Positions 11,082 to 23,943 of a stretch of 64,000 bases of DNA are shown here, piece after piece. Where the stretch lies: the NCBI GenBank assembly GCA_963853835.1, contig OY970822.1, forward strand, positions 24,174,231 through 24,238,230. Direction: 5' to 3'. How positions within the stretch are numbered: the stretch's first letter is position 1; the number at the start of each line of letters is the position of its first letter. Position numbers and translations under genes: made by a program. Under the pieces are notes generated by a model that was given only the letters and a program-made list of their open reading frames with translations, was not told the origin of the DNA and did not search any database. Source of the stretch: Calendula officinalis. Lineage: Eukaryota; Streptophyta; Magnoliopsida; Asterales; Asteraceae.

Positions 11082-11744
11082 CGCTATCTTTTTTTAACAG
11101 TAGCCAGTAGTCGTTTCAGCATTTCAACTGAAATATCTTCACTTTCTTCCAAAACCAAAACCATTATATTTCCCATTGATTAATATATGATAGATTCAAG
11201 ATGATAGCCCCTGAAATAACCATAATGGAATATTGATATTGTTACAAAAACAACAGTAAAATTAAATTAAAAAGTTTAAAATACAAGACACATAGTGACT
11301 GAATAACATTACATACCTCACTGATTTTAGAAAATGTTCAAACATTTCCACATTCAGTTCATCACATTCAAGATCAAACATGATAACACATTATCTGACT
11401 TTTGAAACGGTTTCAAGAATTAAGGCTCGTTTGAAATAAGATCGGCTGGATGGGTCATGTAATTGCTCAAATGAATCAACGATTAACTGAAAAATAACCA
11501 GTGAATACAAAAACTTTTGGAATGAGAAGATAAGAAAATATATGATATGTATGGTGTGCCCTCATTTGGTCATCATCATAGGGTGCATCAGCATCTGTGA
11601 TTCTTGTTATGTCATGATGCAAGAAGCAACTGCAGCTTTTACATCAACATCTGAATGTTTTAGAAGACTATCTTGAATCAAAGTTATCATTAATGGTTTT
11701 AGTACATTTGTATCAATAATTTGATCATCCATGTCTACTGAGTA
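11082..11744 (-). pseudogene. Fragment of PDS5-type sister chromatid cohesion gene
   Basis: Three exon-like blocks on the minus strand resemble plant PDS5, the HEAT-repeat regulator of cohesin. Block 1 (11744-11561) reads LLKHSDVDVKAAVASC then ITRITDADAPYDDDQM. Block 2 (11486-11317) reads LIVDSFEQLHDPSSRSYFKR and CDELNVEMFEHFLKSV. Block 3 (about 11179-11082) reads MVLVLEESEDISVEMLKRLL. Order, spacing and splice-like borders (TTCAG before block 2, GTATGT after it) match an exon series. It is broken: a frameshift sits between ASCIM and ITRIT near 11615, block 2 has an in-frame TAA between SKVR and CVIM, and the GT donor after block 1 is lost. The rest of a PDS5 protein is not present nearby. 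Confidence 0.75.
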
Positions 11745-12982
11745 CTGAAACCTCATGAAACCCAATAAATTCTAAAAACCTGTCTCTCACAGGAATTTTA
11801 ACGAATAGTTGGCGTGCAGTGTAGTTTCCAACTGAATTCCAATAAAATCACAGTTATGCAAATCTTTAATCAATAGTTACACCTGATAAGTTCAATTAAA
11901 TGTCCACCGTCACAATTCTGCACGAAACCATGTTCCCAACACTTCAAAATTTTGTATATTTAACGCAAAATCAGATTGATTGCACTATGTGAAATATTCG
12001 GTTGATGTCTAATTTCAGCCTTTCAGTAACCTAATCAAACTGGTGAAACAAAGTTCATTCTTTTCACCAGAAACGTCAATTCAAATGGGGAAAATTACAA
12101 AAAAGATTAGAGAAATTGAAGATATGGGTGATGTAGAAACGCTTATCTGGTATCAATCAGATCCAAAATCTTGAAATACAGCTACATATATGGACGGATT
12201 CCTGAAACCCTTACGGGTATTATTGGGACAACTCTCGAGTGTCCTGAATATTGGTCAGTTCCAATATTTTTTCGCGACAAATACCCGTGAATTTGGTTAA
12301 AATCCCTTTTTTTGCTATATTCACCACCTATGAATATTACTAAACTCTCAGATTAGCTTTTCGACCTCGTTGTGATTACCACGACAACAAGTAGTTATGG
12401 TACATCTAGAATGAATACAAATTATTCAAGGATCTTTAAAACACGAATACAAATGTGGCGGCGGTTATGGGTGACTAAAGTTTACGGCGATCAAATAGTA
12501 GGTGATGGCGACGGTAGTGATAGTGGCTGCTGGTTGTGGTCGTGCGGATGGTGGATGATGTTAATTTTAATTTTGTAAGGATTAATAAAAATATCTCATA
12601 AGTTTCCCTAAATCCGAAATTGACGTTTTTTTAAATATGGACCGTTTTAGCTATGTTGAATATGAAATAAGTTTCTTTAAATCCGAAATTGACCTTTTTT
12701 AAAATATGGGCCTTTTAGTTATATTGAAGTTAAAGGTTATATATATTAGTTGTTGGGATAAAGCAAAATATCAAGTAGATCAATTGGTTAATACAAAGTC
12801 CATACTCGAAAAAGGTCTTGAAGTAAGATTATGGTACATCTAGAATGATATTTTCGTTTGTCAACACTTGATTTGTTAACATGGTGCAACAAAATCAATC
12901 AAAATTCAGAAACCACAAGCGTGGATTGTGATTGTGAAGTTCTGATCGATTTAAGCAATCAAACAATTATCACAACTGAGTA
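11745..12982. other. Intergenic, with an imperfect tandem duplication
   Basis: No gene recognised. Sequence near 12599-12660 (TCCGAAATTGAC... TATGGACC) is repeated in diverged form at about 12661-12730. A 68-residue frame at 12372-12578 is low-complexity and not credible as a protein. Confidence 0.5.
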
Positions 12983-12996
12983 TTGTTATTCAAGAA
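12983..12996. repeat. LINE target-site duplication, 3' side
   Basis: TTGTTATTCAAGAA, identical to 44848-44861, adjoins the poly-A tail of the LINE. Variable-length duplications of 7-20 bp are typical for L1 target-primed reverse transcription. Confidence 0.88.
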
Positions 12997-13162
12997 TTTA
13001 TTTTTTTTTTTATTTTTTTGAAAAAACTGGAAAACCTGGAAAGGAGCTTCGGCATTACCATCACCCCTACCAAGCCTCCCAAAAATATATTAATCAAAAC
13101 AAATTACATCAAAGGTTTTACAATTACAACCAATGGAATACACAAACAGAATCAAGTTCAAA

Positions 13163-14153
13163 CTAGGAAGTAATAAAATGCAATCTAACATCCCAGTCCA
13201 TAGCAACTGCCATCACATTCCTTGAGGGTTTCACCAGCAAATTCATCAATTGTAACTTTATGTTCTCAATGATCTTGTTTAAGATCACATCATCACGTAT
13301 ATGTTGATTTTTGAAAAGTCTAGCATTTCTTTCTCTCCAGATAAAGTAATCAGCAGCAGCAACAACAGTGATTCTGCGAAGAATACTCTTGATGTTATTG
13401 TTACAAGGCATATCAGCCATACAACTAACAATGTTTTCCCAATCATTAGGAAGGTTAGCAGCATAAATCATCTTCTTTAACCTAACCCAAATCTGCCTTG
13501 CATAAGTACAGCAGAAAAACAAATGATCACGCGAGTCATTTCCTTGGTTATTTTGAGAAAACCAGACAACCTTATGCCAATTAACAATGGTATTAGGAGG
13601 CTGCAAATTGTCTCAAACATTTCGAATAGAGAAATCCACCATGCTACCAGATTTCGACTTCCATCTTATAGAATCAGTTTTGTTTTCATTAAGGGTAGGG
13701 GTCACAAGATTGAGCAGGGTAGGATATCTTTGATACCAATCATTTGGCCATTTCCAATTACCATTGTGTATCATATTCTCCACTGTGGCATTATCATGTA
13801 ATCAGGTATTATATATACATCTCTTATTAACAATTATGTATAAAGGGCTAATATTGCTCCAGTTGTCATACCAAATAGAAACAGTTTTCCCATTCCCAAT
13901 CTCATGGACAATATATTGGCTGATTTTGTCTCTCAGCCCCAACATAGTTCTCCACATCCTGCTGTCACATTTGTTAGGACTAATATCCCATAAGTTTCTA
14001 CCTTTTAATTTTACAAGGTTCACCCATTCAACCCAAAGGGACTTCTTATTAACAACAATATTCCACAGATGTTTGCTAAGAGGAGCAGTATTCCAACAAC
14101 TAATAGATTTCAGGCCTAGCCCTCCTTGGTCTTTAGGCTTACACACTAATTTC
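13163..14153 (-). pseudogene. LINE ORF2 C-terminus with zf-RVT domain
   Basis: Reads CKPKDQGGLGLKSISCWN, then GNGKTVSIWYDNW, and a zf-RVT-type region DHLFFCCTYARQIW ... YFIWRERNARLFKNQ, the C-terminal zinc-binding-like domain of plant LINE polymerases. In-frame stops interrupt it near 13800 and 13605. The terminal stop is at 13163, followed by a 3' untranslated region of about 140 bases and the poly-A tail. Confidence 0.85.
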
Positions 14154-14156
14154 CAA

Positions 14157-16392
14157 CACTAGTACAAAATTAGCCTATATCCACGGTTTTTTTTAAACAG
14201 CCTAGCCACACTTTGAGTTGTTTGTGTGGCTAAATGTCACAAATGAAGTTCTTATATTGTTTTAGCCACATTTTAACATAATTACTGTGGCAATTGCAAG
14301 TTAGATTCGAACACTTTAACCACGATTTAATATGATAAAATTGTCCATGACTAGCCACAATCACGTAGTGTGGCCAAATGTCCCACTTTTTGCCACGTAT
14401 TTTTGTTAAAATGTGACATTATTTTGCCACGGTTATTATGTGAGGCGAAAGACACATATTTAATCACATGAATTAATTGTTTGTGTGTCCAAAAGGTAGT
14501 GTTTATTAGCCACTCAATATTTTATTTTTGTCTATGTGGCTATATGATGGATATGTGTCATACCTTAGAAAATAGTCATGATAAAACTAAAATTGCACAT
14601 GGCTATAACATAAACAATAGCAATGATAATGGTAAAATTAAAAACATGTCTCTATAATTAATTTATAGTCACGGTTTAATTATTATGAATGTGTATAAAC
14701 AAGTAACAAATGGTCATGCTAATGGTGTTCAATGTGACTAAATGTTATAAAAGATTACAGATGATAAGAGTTATGTAGCTAAACAATTGCTATGATCAAA
14801 TGTGTGTTAAAAAAAATGCTTTGAAATAATTGGGCTATTAGGTCGTATATGATGAGGCCCACCTTCTTTTAAGTAAATGGGCTATTAGGTCGTATATGAG
14901 GTCGAGGGGACGGCGGTTTATCAAAGGAATCATAAGGCAGCGGCAAATAACAACACAGTCGACGATAGAAGGAAGCAGGTTCGTAAACATCACTTATTCA
15001 AGTGAACGTTGCTGAGATTTCCGGAGAGATGAACGAGATGAACATTCGACGGTTGAAAGGTGGCTCTCAACAGGAATAGGTACGATTACTATTGCCTCAA
15101 TATCTAAAACTTCGAGTGTATCATGAATTGAATTATACTTCCAGTTGAATTGAATGTAACCAGTGCAAATATTGTTTTTATTAGGTGGATTATGGACAAT
15201 CATGACGTCTAGGTGCTGTAAATGATGAATTCAAGTTTTATCTATGTCAGACAATTTTGAATTGTGCTCGTGCATGTGAAGCTAATCAAGAACATCAAGA
15301 GCCTTCAAGCCTATGTGTTTTTTCTTTTTTAATTGTAATTAATTTCCATAATCAAGACCTGTCATTTAATTGCTTTTAAGTCTACAACTTATCATTGTAA
15401 AGATTTTGATTTTGATATTAAATCTTATTTCGATATTAATGTGTTTATTCTATAAATCTTATAGCATTACGTTTGTAATAACCCATTTACATTTTCTTTA
15501 CGGCGTTACAATATGGAATACATTAGCTACATTGTATATGTAATTATGTGTCTACAATCGGGCTTATGGTCACTACCACGAAAATTACACGTGGCTATAT
15601 GGTGATCATTAGCCACGGAGTATAAAAAACAGTGTCTCTAAAGGTATGAATACAACTACTGTCACTTTAATTATATGTGGCTATGTAGTACGAAATAGTC
15701 ACGATTGTATGTCTAATTATGTGACTACAATCGGGCTTATGGTCACTATAACATAACTGCATGTGGCAATATTGTGACCATTAGCCATAGTTAATCAAAT
15801 ATAGTGTCTAAAAGTAGGATTACATCTACTGGCACTTTAATTTTATGTGGCTATATATTATGAAATAGCCACAATTGCATATACAATTACGTGTCTACAA
15901 TGAGGCTTTTTGTCACCACCACCATAACTACATGTGGCATTATGGTGACCATTAGCCACGACGTATAAAAAATAGTGACTCTAAAAGTATGATTATAACT
16001 ACTGTCACTTTAATTATACGTGGCTATATAGTAAGAAATAGCCACGATTGTGTATAATTACGTGTCCACAATAGGGCTTATGGTCACCACCACCATAACT
16101 TTATGTGGCTATATGGTGACCTTTAGTCATGGTGTATAAAATTTAGTGTCTCTAGAAGTAGTATTATAACTACTACCATTTTAATTATATGTGGCTATAT
16201 AGTACAAAATAGCCACGATTGTATGTTATGGCTACACTTTTCCTATGATATGGCCACTACAATCTAGCGTGGCCATATACGTACTTTAAAACGCGAGACA
16301 ATAGACTACGCTTTTGATGTAAAATAAAACCGTGGCCAATGATGTATAGCCACAGTTTTTTGTAGTGGCGATATGTGTTTTTTGTACTAGTG
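14157..16392. mobile_element. Non-autonomous CACTA (En/Spm) element in the LINE
   Basis: The 2236-bp element begins CACTAGTACAAAA and ends TTTTTGTACTAGTG, the hallmark CACTA inverted termini. It is flanked by the 3-bp target duplication CAA (14154-14156 and 16393-16395). Subterminal regions carry many copies of short motifs such as GTGGCTA and its complement TAGCCAC, in both orientations, as expected for transposase binding. No transposase frame is seen. The interior holds a tandem array at about 15523-16240. Excising it with one CAA joins the LINE frame perfectly. Confidence 0.92.
15523..16240. repeat. Tandem repeat, about 172 bp x 4, inside the CACTA element
   Basis: The landmark GGGCTTATGGTCAC or a close variant recurs at 15559, 15733, 15903 and 16074, spacing 170-174 bp. 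Each unit also has a TAGCCACG-type motif, CTACTGTCAC and GTGGCTATATAGTA. Copies are clearly diverged from each other. Confidence 0.8.
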
Positions 16393-16395
16393 CAA

Positions 16396-16640
16396 GCCTC
16401 TTTGGCTTTACCCTTCTTACCATCTCCTTGATTCCACAGAAAATTCTTAAGCACTTTATCAATTTCTGCAATAACAGTCGTAGGAATTAGGAAAACTGCA
16501 GCCCAGTAAGTGTACATGGCAGATAAAACAGATGATATAAGCTGCAGTCTGCCTGCATAAGACAGGAATTTGTTTTTCCAATTATTCACTCTGGTTTTAA
16601 TCTTATCCACCAATTGTTTGGAGTCCTTTATGCTCAGCTT
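16396..16640 (-). pseudogene. LINE ORF2, thumb/post-RT segment
   Basis: Reads SIKDSKQLVDKIKTRVNNW, then KNKFLSYAGRLQLISSVLSA and FLWNQGDGKKGKAKEA, the conserved post-polymerase block of plant L1 elements. It continues in frame from VPLMDKKL across the 16641-19436 insertion and into WKLVCKPKDQGGLGL across the CACTA insertion. Confidence 0.85.
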
Positions 16641-19436
16641 GTGACACCATGATTTTTACCCATTTCAAAAACTTTTTATTTAACAATAAATAACTATAAT
16701 CTTTAGCGGAAGACTTAGTCAAAGCAGTAGTTTCAGAGTTTCTTTTGTAAATCATAGCATCACTTTCTTTTCGTAAAGTTCTTTTCATAATAACTACTTA
16801 ATTTAAAAACATTAAACGGTTACATAATTTTTTTTAGCCAACAAAAGTGGTTTAAGTTTTCTTATTTACAACCATATTTCAAAAACCATTATGTCCCAAG
16901 GGTATCACTGATTCTACGCATACTACCCTTTCATGTCCCAACACTTTCGCACCTCGCCATCATTTAACCTATACCGCATACACGGAAACCCAAAAAGCAA
17001 GAACAAGTGTTAGAATCATGTAAGAGTCGTAATCATATCTTAATAACATAAATATATCAAATCATAATATATACCAAAAATGTTATTCATTCAAAACATA
17101 TAAATTGCATATTCATACATGATACACATAAATCTTAAATCTTTTATTCATTATGTTTTTCATAATCTTTATCTTTATCGTTCCTTAATCTCATGTCGTT
17201 CATAATTCTTAGTGGATGGATCTATGAGTAAAGTAATAATCCTAACACAAGTGATCCCAATGGTTCGCTAATAACGTGCACAAACAACTCAAGTCCAATT
17301 CAGGTAGCTACTCCTGTCTTGACAAGAAGTCATTAAGGTCCATCCGCTTTCACTACTCCGACTTTGTATCGAACAATACAATACAGTGTCGTTAAGGGCT
17401 GTACAAACGGAGTATTCTTACACTCCTCCAGTTCCCAACGCGATACTTGTACAGACCTCTTCATGGTCAATACCGCTCCAGCCCACATACAATAAAGTGT
17501 GTATGGACCATGTGTCACCCGCCACTAGAAAGGCAAAGTAAACTCCAATTCGGCTAGCACTTATCCTAGGAGGTTCATCCTACTAGGACTCTTAAATCTG
17601 TAAGTAGAATTCTCATTTCTTATTCTACCCGTATCCCACTAATCCTTCTAATTCTTTTCTTTAATCGTAAACATACTAATTAACCAAGTGAAGAAATCAT
17701 ATGTTATTGTCACATAACATATAAGTAAATCATATAATTTAGAAAGTAGCATGTTATCTTTATAAACACTCATAACCATCTTCTCTTTTCTTTTTCTTTC
17801 TTTGTAGCTAAGTTATCAAACCAACCAGTTGTTATAAAACCTGTATTTTGAATACTTTTCTGCCCAGATAATCTCATGATGATATGATATAATGAAAGTA
17901 GACTCTTATACCTTTAAAATGACTGGTCATACACCCAAAACGGATCTAAGGTTGATTTTCTATGATATTTACAAAATTCTACAATTATGCAGAATTTTAG
18001 TTACGGATTTTTACATAAAGAATCTCATATTTTATCCAAATTCAATTCTTTCTTTAATCTATAAATCTTGTATCTTTTCTATTAATTATTTGATCATATA
18101 GTTCTTTAACATGTTTGACATACAAGTTATACATACAAATAGTAGCAAACTTTTACAAACAATATATATATCACATATAAATGCAATTTTAATTTTACTC
18201 CTTAAATCTTATAACATATCATTTGTTATCAAATAAGTGACATACTTTGCAAGTAACTTATTATTTTTCATATAAAATGTGTTCCATAAGATAATCATAT
18301 GAACACTATAGTTCAATTAACTTGTAATGGATTCTTAACATAAAAGTATTAAAATCGGTTCAAAGTGAGTTGTAAGAAAAACTCACCTCAATTGATGATT
18401 CGGAAGCTCCAAGTCAATAACAAAACTTCCCTAAATCTCCTTAATATAATACCTATATATTCATAAATAATTCTTAGTTCAATAGATGAATATCTATTTT
18501 ATTCCTAATAGTTAAGAAACTATTTTCTTATTCTTTCACATTCTGTCCAGATTATAAATCACAGTTTTGACCCATTTAGAGTCCGAATTTGACAAAACTT
18601 AAAACATGAAAAGTGTACAGAACACCGAAAACTACAGGACTCGCGATTTTCAGATCAATCAGAGTAACTGTTGATTTTATACGAATTTTACAATCTGCTG
18701 GGTTTATTGAAATCATCTTTGTCTAAAAGTGTCAATATTTTTATCTTATCAAACTTTTGACATTTTTAGGCTACAAACTTATTTTGGAACTTCATCTAAG
18801 ATCAAATAACAAACATGCAAACCATGATTGTTGATCAAAAAGATCCATAAACTTGTTTGCTTTCTTTTCTTGATCAAAAAGTGATTAAAAGTCATAATAC
18901 TAAAGTTCCAAGCTTAAAACTAACATGCATGTCATTATCCATGAATTTTAAGAACTTTACCTTGATGAGATATGAAGAAAACTCAGATTCTAGCAAGGAT
19001 GTACTTAGATTTGAGTTCTACACCTTGATCCTTCCTCAAAAACATCAAAAGTTTCTTATTTTGGCAAGATTTTAGTATGGATTCACCATGGATCTTTGAG
19101 ATCTTCTTGAGAGAGTTTAAGAAGATGAAAATGGTGTAAGTGGGAGGTTGAAAGGTGTGTCAAAAGATTTATCCCGGTTTTGGGTGAGTCACCACCCAAA
19201 ATTTCATCATTTGGCAAAATTAGCCCTTTTACTATGCAAAAATGCACTTTGGGTCTATATATACCATTAAGTCTTTCACTTTTAGCCATAATTCACCTCT
19301 TAATAACATCTTAAGTCCAATATTTAACCTCTAGTTAAATTGAACCTCTATATATATTTTATTCATTTAACGGAAATAACCGATTTCGGTAACTATATTT
19401 GCCTGGTAACTGAATAATGAAAATTGGGATGTTACA
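16641..19436 (-). mobile_element. Putative solo LTR, 2.8 kb, in the LINE
   Basis: On the minus strand the segment begins TGTAACATCCC and ends GGTGTCAC. A 6-bp direct repeat CAGCTT flanks it (16635-16640 and 19437-19442). It has no coding capacity. Its start resembles the LTR beginning at 21350 (TGTAACATCC). Excision restores the LINE frame between MDKKL and SIKDS. A solo LTR of a large gypsy-type element is the simplest reading. The unusual terminal base and duplication length leave some doubt about exact ends; a coding-free LARD-type element is the alternative. Confidence 0.6.
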
Positions 19437-19442
19437 CAGCTT

Positions 19443-21349
19443 CTTATCCATCAAAGGAACCGCCAAGTATCTAACTGGTAATTTACCAATCCCAAATGGC
19501 AATTCCTCCAAAATCTTATCCTTAATATCATTAGGAATAATACTGCAGAAAGCAGTACTCTTCCTTAAATTAGGAATAAGACCCAAACTTTTACTAAACT
19601 CCTTTAAGGCCTCCTTAATAATACGAACAAAATGCAGGTCACCGTTACTCAAAATAAGGAGATCATCCGCAAAACAAAGGTGAGTTAGCTTCAATTCTTT
19701 ACACCCTTTGTGGAATTTAAACCCTGGATTTTCTTTGATCTTCCTTTTCATCATCAATGTGAAAACTTCCATAACTAAGGTAAATAAGTAGGGGGAAATA
19801 GGGTCTCCCTCTCTCAGGCCTCTACCACTTTTAAAATACCCATGTTTGCTACCATTAACACATATAGTAAATGAGGCAGAGGACACACATGTCATTATCC
19901 AGTTTACCATCCTCATATGAAAACCTAACTGAATTAAAATAGTTTTAAGGAATTCCCAATCAACTGTATCATATACCTTAGCAATATCAATCTTGAAAGC
20001 ACATCTTTTACTTCCATTTTTCCTATTATACCCTTTCATAAGCTCCTGGGTAATTAACAGATTGTCCTGAATTAATCTTCCAGGAATGAAGGCACTTTGA
20101 TTAAAGTTTACCAATTTCTGCAGCCCCACCTTAATTCTGTTAGTCAGTATTTTGCTAATGCATTTATAGAGAACATTGCAGCAGGGAATTGGCATGAAGT
20201 CAGACACCTTCTTTGGGAGAGGGATTTTAGGGACTAGAGTAATAACCGTAGCATTAATCTCCCCTAATAATCTGCCATTATTGAAAAATTCATGCATAGC
20301 TAAACAAACATCATTGCCAATTATACTCCATGCACTAATGAAAAATGCAGAGGTATAACCATCAGGCCCAGGGGCCTTATTCTGCCCAATATCAAACATA
20401 GCATTTTTGATTTCCTCATTAGTAATGTTAGAAATCATAGACATTGCTTCCTCATTATTGAGCTTATTTTCAAATAAAGTATCACTATTTCTGATTGTCT
20501 CACAGTTAGCAGCAGGACCAAGGAAACTCTGAAAGTGTTTGACAAATTGGTCAGCAATATCATCTCCCTCATACTTGTTTCCTGTTTCAACACAAATGCT
20601 CATGATCATATTTTGGTGCCTTTTACTCTTAATAGTCTGGTGGAAGAATTTGGTGTTTTTATCTCCTTCTTTTAACCAATTAATTCTAGCATTTTGGTAC
20701 AGGAGTTGCTCAGCATCATTTACTGCCTCACTGTATTGTTCTAACAGATCTCTGACCTCTTGGGCATTAAATGGTTGACCATCCATATCAGTCTGAGCAA
20801 CTTTTAATTTCCCTCTAATAACCTCAACTTGCTAAAAAAGATCACCTTTTTGCCAGCTCATTTGTTTAAGATGCTCCTTCATGGCCTTTAGTCTTTTGAC
20901 CAAGATATACATTTTCCTCCCAACGACTTCAGTGCACCAATTATTTTCCACAGCTGTCATGAATCCTTTCTTTTTAGTAAGAGAGTTAGAAAATCTAAAG
21001 GCTTTATTAGATTTCTTCAGTCCGCCAGGAATCACCATAACTGTTGGGGTATGATCAGAGGTCACAAATGGCAATATTGAACATAAGCACTTATAAATGC
21101 ATTATTAGCCATTCGCCTATCCAACTTTTTCATAATGCTAGAATTTAGGTTTTTAGGGGACTTTAACCAAGTGAAATAAAGACCAGTACTACACACATCT
21201 TCAATCTCAATATTGTTGGTGCAATCAATAAATTCTAGCATATCATTGGTCACCATCGAACCTCCAGCTGAGTGTTCCTTAGCCCCCATTGTTACATTAA
21301 AATCACCTATGAGGACCCGCGGGTGCCCATTAATGATACTATTAGATAG
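19443..21349 (-). pseudogene. LINE ORF2, endonuclease end and reverse transcriptase
   Basis: Starts with RVLIGDFNVTMG (GDFN endonuclease motif). TSDHTP near 21050 is the SDH catalytic motif. It continues through NWLKEGDKNTKFFH into a full reverse transcriptase: APGPDGYTSAFF, NQSAFIPGR, GLREGDPISPYLF and the catalytic FADDLLIL (about 19645-19670), ending VPLMDKKL at the insertion border. This enzyme copies LINE RNA at nicked target DNA. Damage visible: a frameshift near 21065 and an in-frame TAG at 20832; the reverse transcriptase segment 20786-19443 is otherwise open. Confidence 0.88.
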
Positions 21350-22266
21350 TGTAACATCCTGAAACCCGGCCTAGTAGTTTTGGCAATAAAGTATTATTAA
21401 ATGAAATGTTTAGTGTTTTGTCTTTTTGTGACATTTTAATCAAGGGATTAAAATATCCGATTTATGAAATGTTTAAATGTTTATGTGGTTTTTATATTGT
21501 TAGATTAACTTTTGAATTTCAATCCCGAAAATATATTCGTTTTTGAAAATGGAGTCTGTTTGGTATTTTAAATAAATTAGTTGTGGACCGGATACCCTTT
21601 TGATAATGTTATTAAATGATATGTGCACATGTTGTTCTCCCCTTGTGCCATGTTTTGAAGGAGCTGTCAGAATCTACTTCTCTTCTCTCTGTTACATATC
21701 ACCACACACAACAAGATTGCATGTGCCTTTTTCTCTCTCTAACTTCTCTCTAAAAACCCCCTTCACCTTCTTGCTTGTTCTTAGTGTCTTTTGAAGATCT
21801 AGGGCTTGTTTCTTGCTCAATCTAAATTCTAAACTCATTTTTGAGTAGGCCTTGAGGTGAGCTTCATTCTACATGTATATGTTATTAATTTCATGCAAGT
21901 TGGTTAAACTAGGGTTTATGATTCTTGAATTTTTGTGGGTGAATCTTGTGTTAGATGTTAGATTACATGTTTATTCAAGCTTTTACATGTATTGTGTGGT
22001 TATTTGTGGGAAGAAACTAAGTTTTGGTGAAACTCACCTTCAACTCCATTAATGGAGGTTTGAAGAAGATGGGTTTTGTCAAACCTTGGATTTCTTGAGG
22101 ATTTGATGGTTATTGTTGTTTATTATGTTAAGATGACATGTTTGGTAAAGTACTTTTGTTAATTGTCAAGTATTGGTGGATTTTGTGAAATAAACTAGTT
22201 AGTGTTTGGATGATTTGGGTCAAAAAGATAAACTAGTGATTTTGGGTAAAATACTTGGTCAAGAAA

Positions 22267-23931
22267 TGTAACACCTCAATTTTCAAAACTACATTTAAAT
22301 ATCATTTAATCCAAAAATACATAATATTGTATCAACATCAAATGCCGGTTTTACAAAAACGAAAAGGTTTCTTGTTCGAGATTATCAGAGTTTACAAAAA
22401 CGGTGTTACAAATTATATCTTAACCATAGGATAAGGACTCTAATCATCAACACCAAGCTAATCTCAACAAGGCCTCTTCTAAACGGGCCTCCTAGATCTT
22501 CGATCCCGAACCTGAGTACATAGCAAAACACAAACATAGTACGTGAGACAAAATTGCCTCGTGAGATACATGGGTTTAAAACCCGATAAACAACTAGTAA
22601 CAAAATATCATTTAAACTTAAAATAATATTACTAGGTTCATTTGGGTCACTTCATTACTTTCATCATTTGGCCAATGTCAAGATAATCGGAATGCCTCCA
22701 ATCTATCAAGACCGTCATACCCACGGTAACCGGAATGCCTCCAATCTACCGGGACTCATAGGTATTGGGTAATCGGAATGCCTCCAATCTACCACTAACC
22801 TTAAGGTACCGTAATAACCGGAATGCCTCCAATCTACTACGGCCCTATGGACATCAACATCATCGTCATCACTTATCTTTTATCACTGTGAGCCTATAGC
22901 TCCATCATTTCTCATTCATTTAATCGATTCATCATCACATAAGCAGTTCATCAAAAATCACATAATTAACTAAATTACTTAAAGACTCGATAAAATCATT
23001 TACTTATGAACATTTACTAACTATGTACTCAGTTCTGAAAGTTCACATGTACTCACCTTAGCCAAGCTTAACCAATTGTTGCGTTCCTTAATCACCAATA
23101 TCACTTCTCGAGATTTGAATGCCTCAAATCTTCCAACCGACAACCTATTATCAAAACCAATACAATGGTTTGCATTAATCATCTATACTAACTACATAAT
23201 CCATGGCTAGTCAACTACTAGCACTATTTTCCCCAAAGTTACCAAACCATAATTTCATAAATCACTATATTTTCGTGTATCCATAACATGACCACGTTTT
23301 CCTTGTTAAAATACCATAGATCTAAGTTATATTACTTCCATTAAACCAATCATGAACAAATCCATAACTAGGGTTTATGATCAAGCTTCTCTACTTGAAT
23401 CTAAGACTTATAACACAAGAGGGTTGAAGATTTACCTTTGTTCTTCAATAAGGAGCAAGAATCACCAAGATTTGATGAAGATTGAGCTCCAAACGACACC
23501 TTAATCTCAAAAATTGTTCACACACAAGAAGAGGGAAAAACTAGGGTTTAATGTGTGTAATAAATGAGTTTTCCCGAATTTAATGCTGGTGTCGCCAAAG
23601 TTCACGATCGTTACCAGGACTTCGCGACGTGAACTTCTTCACGCACGCGAAGTTCGCGATCGTGACCTGATCGGGAAGTAGTTAGCGCCTGATGGTTTGA
23701 TTCGCTGGACCAAGTTCACGATCGTGAACCAATGTTCGCGCCGTGAACTTCTTGAGCAGTTAAGGCTGCACTTTTGATCTTTGGCTCGACCCGGTTTCGC
23801 CCATAACTTTCTCGTACGGTGTCCAAACGACACGAAACCAATTCCTACGTTCCTTAAACGATTTATCCTTATTTATCGTATTTATCGTATTTTTGTACAA
23901 TTTATTTATTTACAAATTTCGGGTCGTTACA
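22267..23931 (-). repeat. Gypsy 3' LTR
   Basis: 1665 bp, very similar to 28787-30443; it is 8 bp longer, mainly from an extra TATCGTAT-type unit near 23880. It contains four tandem copies of CGGAATGCCTCCAATCTA at 22688-22837 (period 43-45 bp) and a palindrome-rich block at about 23595-23755 with TTCACGATCGTGAA-type motifs. Confidence 0.92.
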
Positions 23932-23943
23932 ACTATCTACCCC

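Noticed and set aside
10836..11183. 115-residue open frame
   Set aside because: It crosses the (AT)n microsatellite and encodes a Tyr-Ile run; not a gene.
22688..22837. Regular short repeats with unique spacers, CRISPR-like at first sight
   Set aside because: Only four units, inside a gypsy LTR, repeated in every LTR copy; eukaryotic context.
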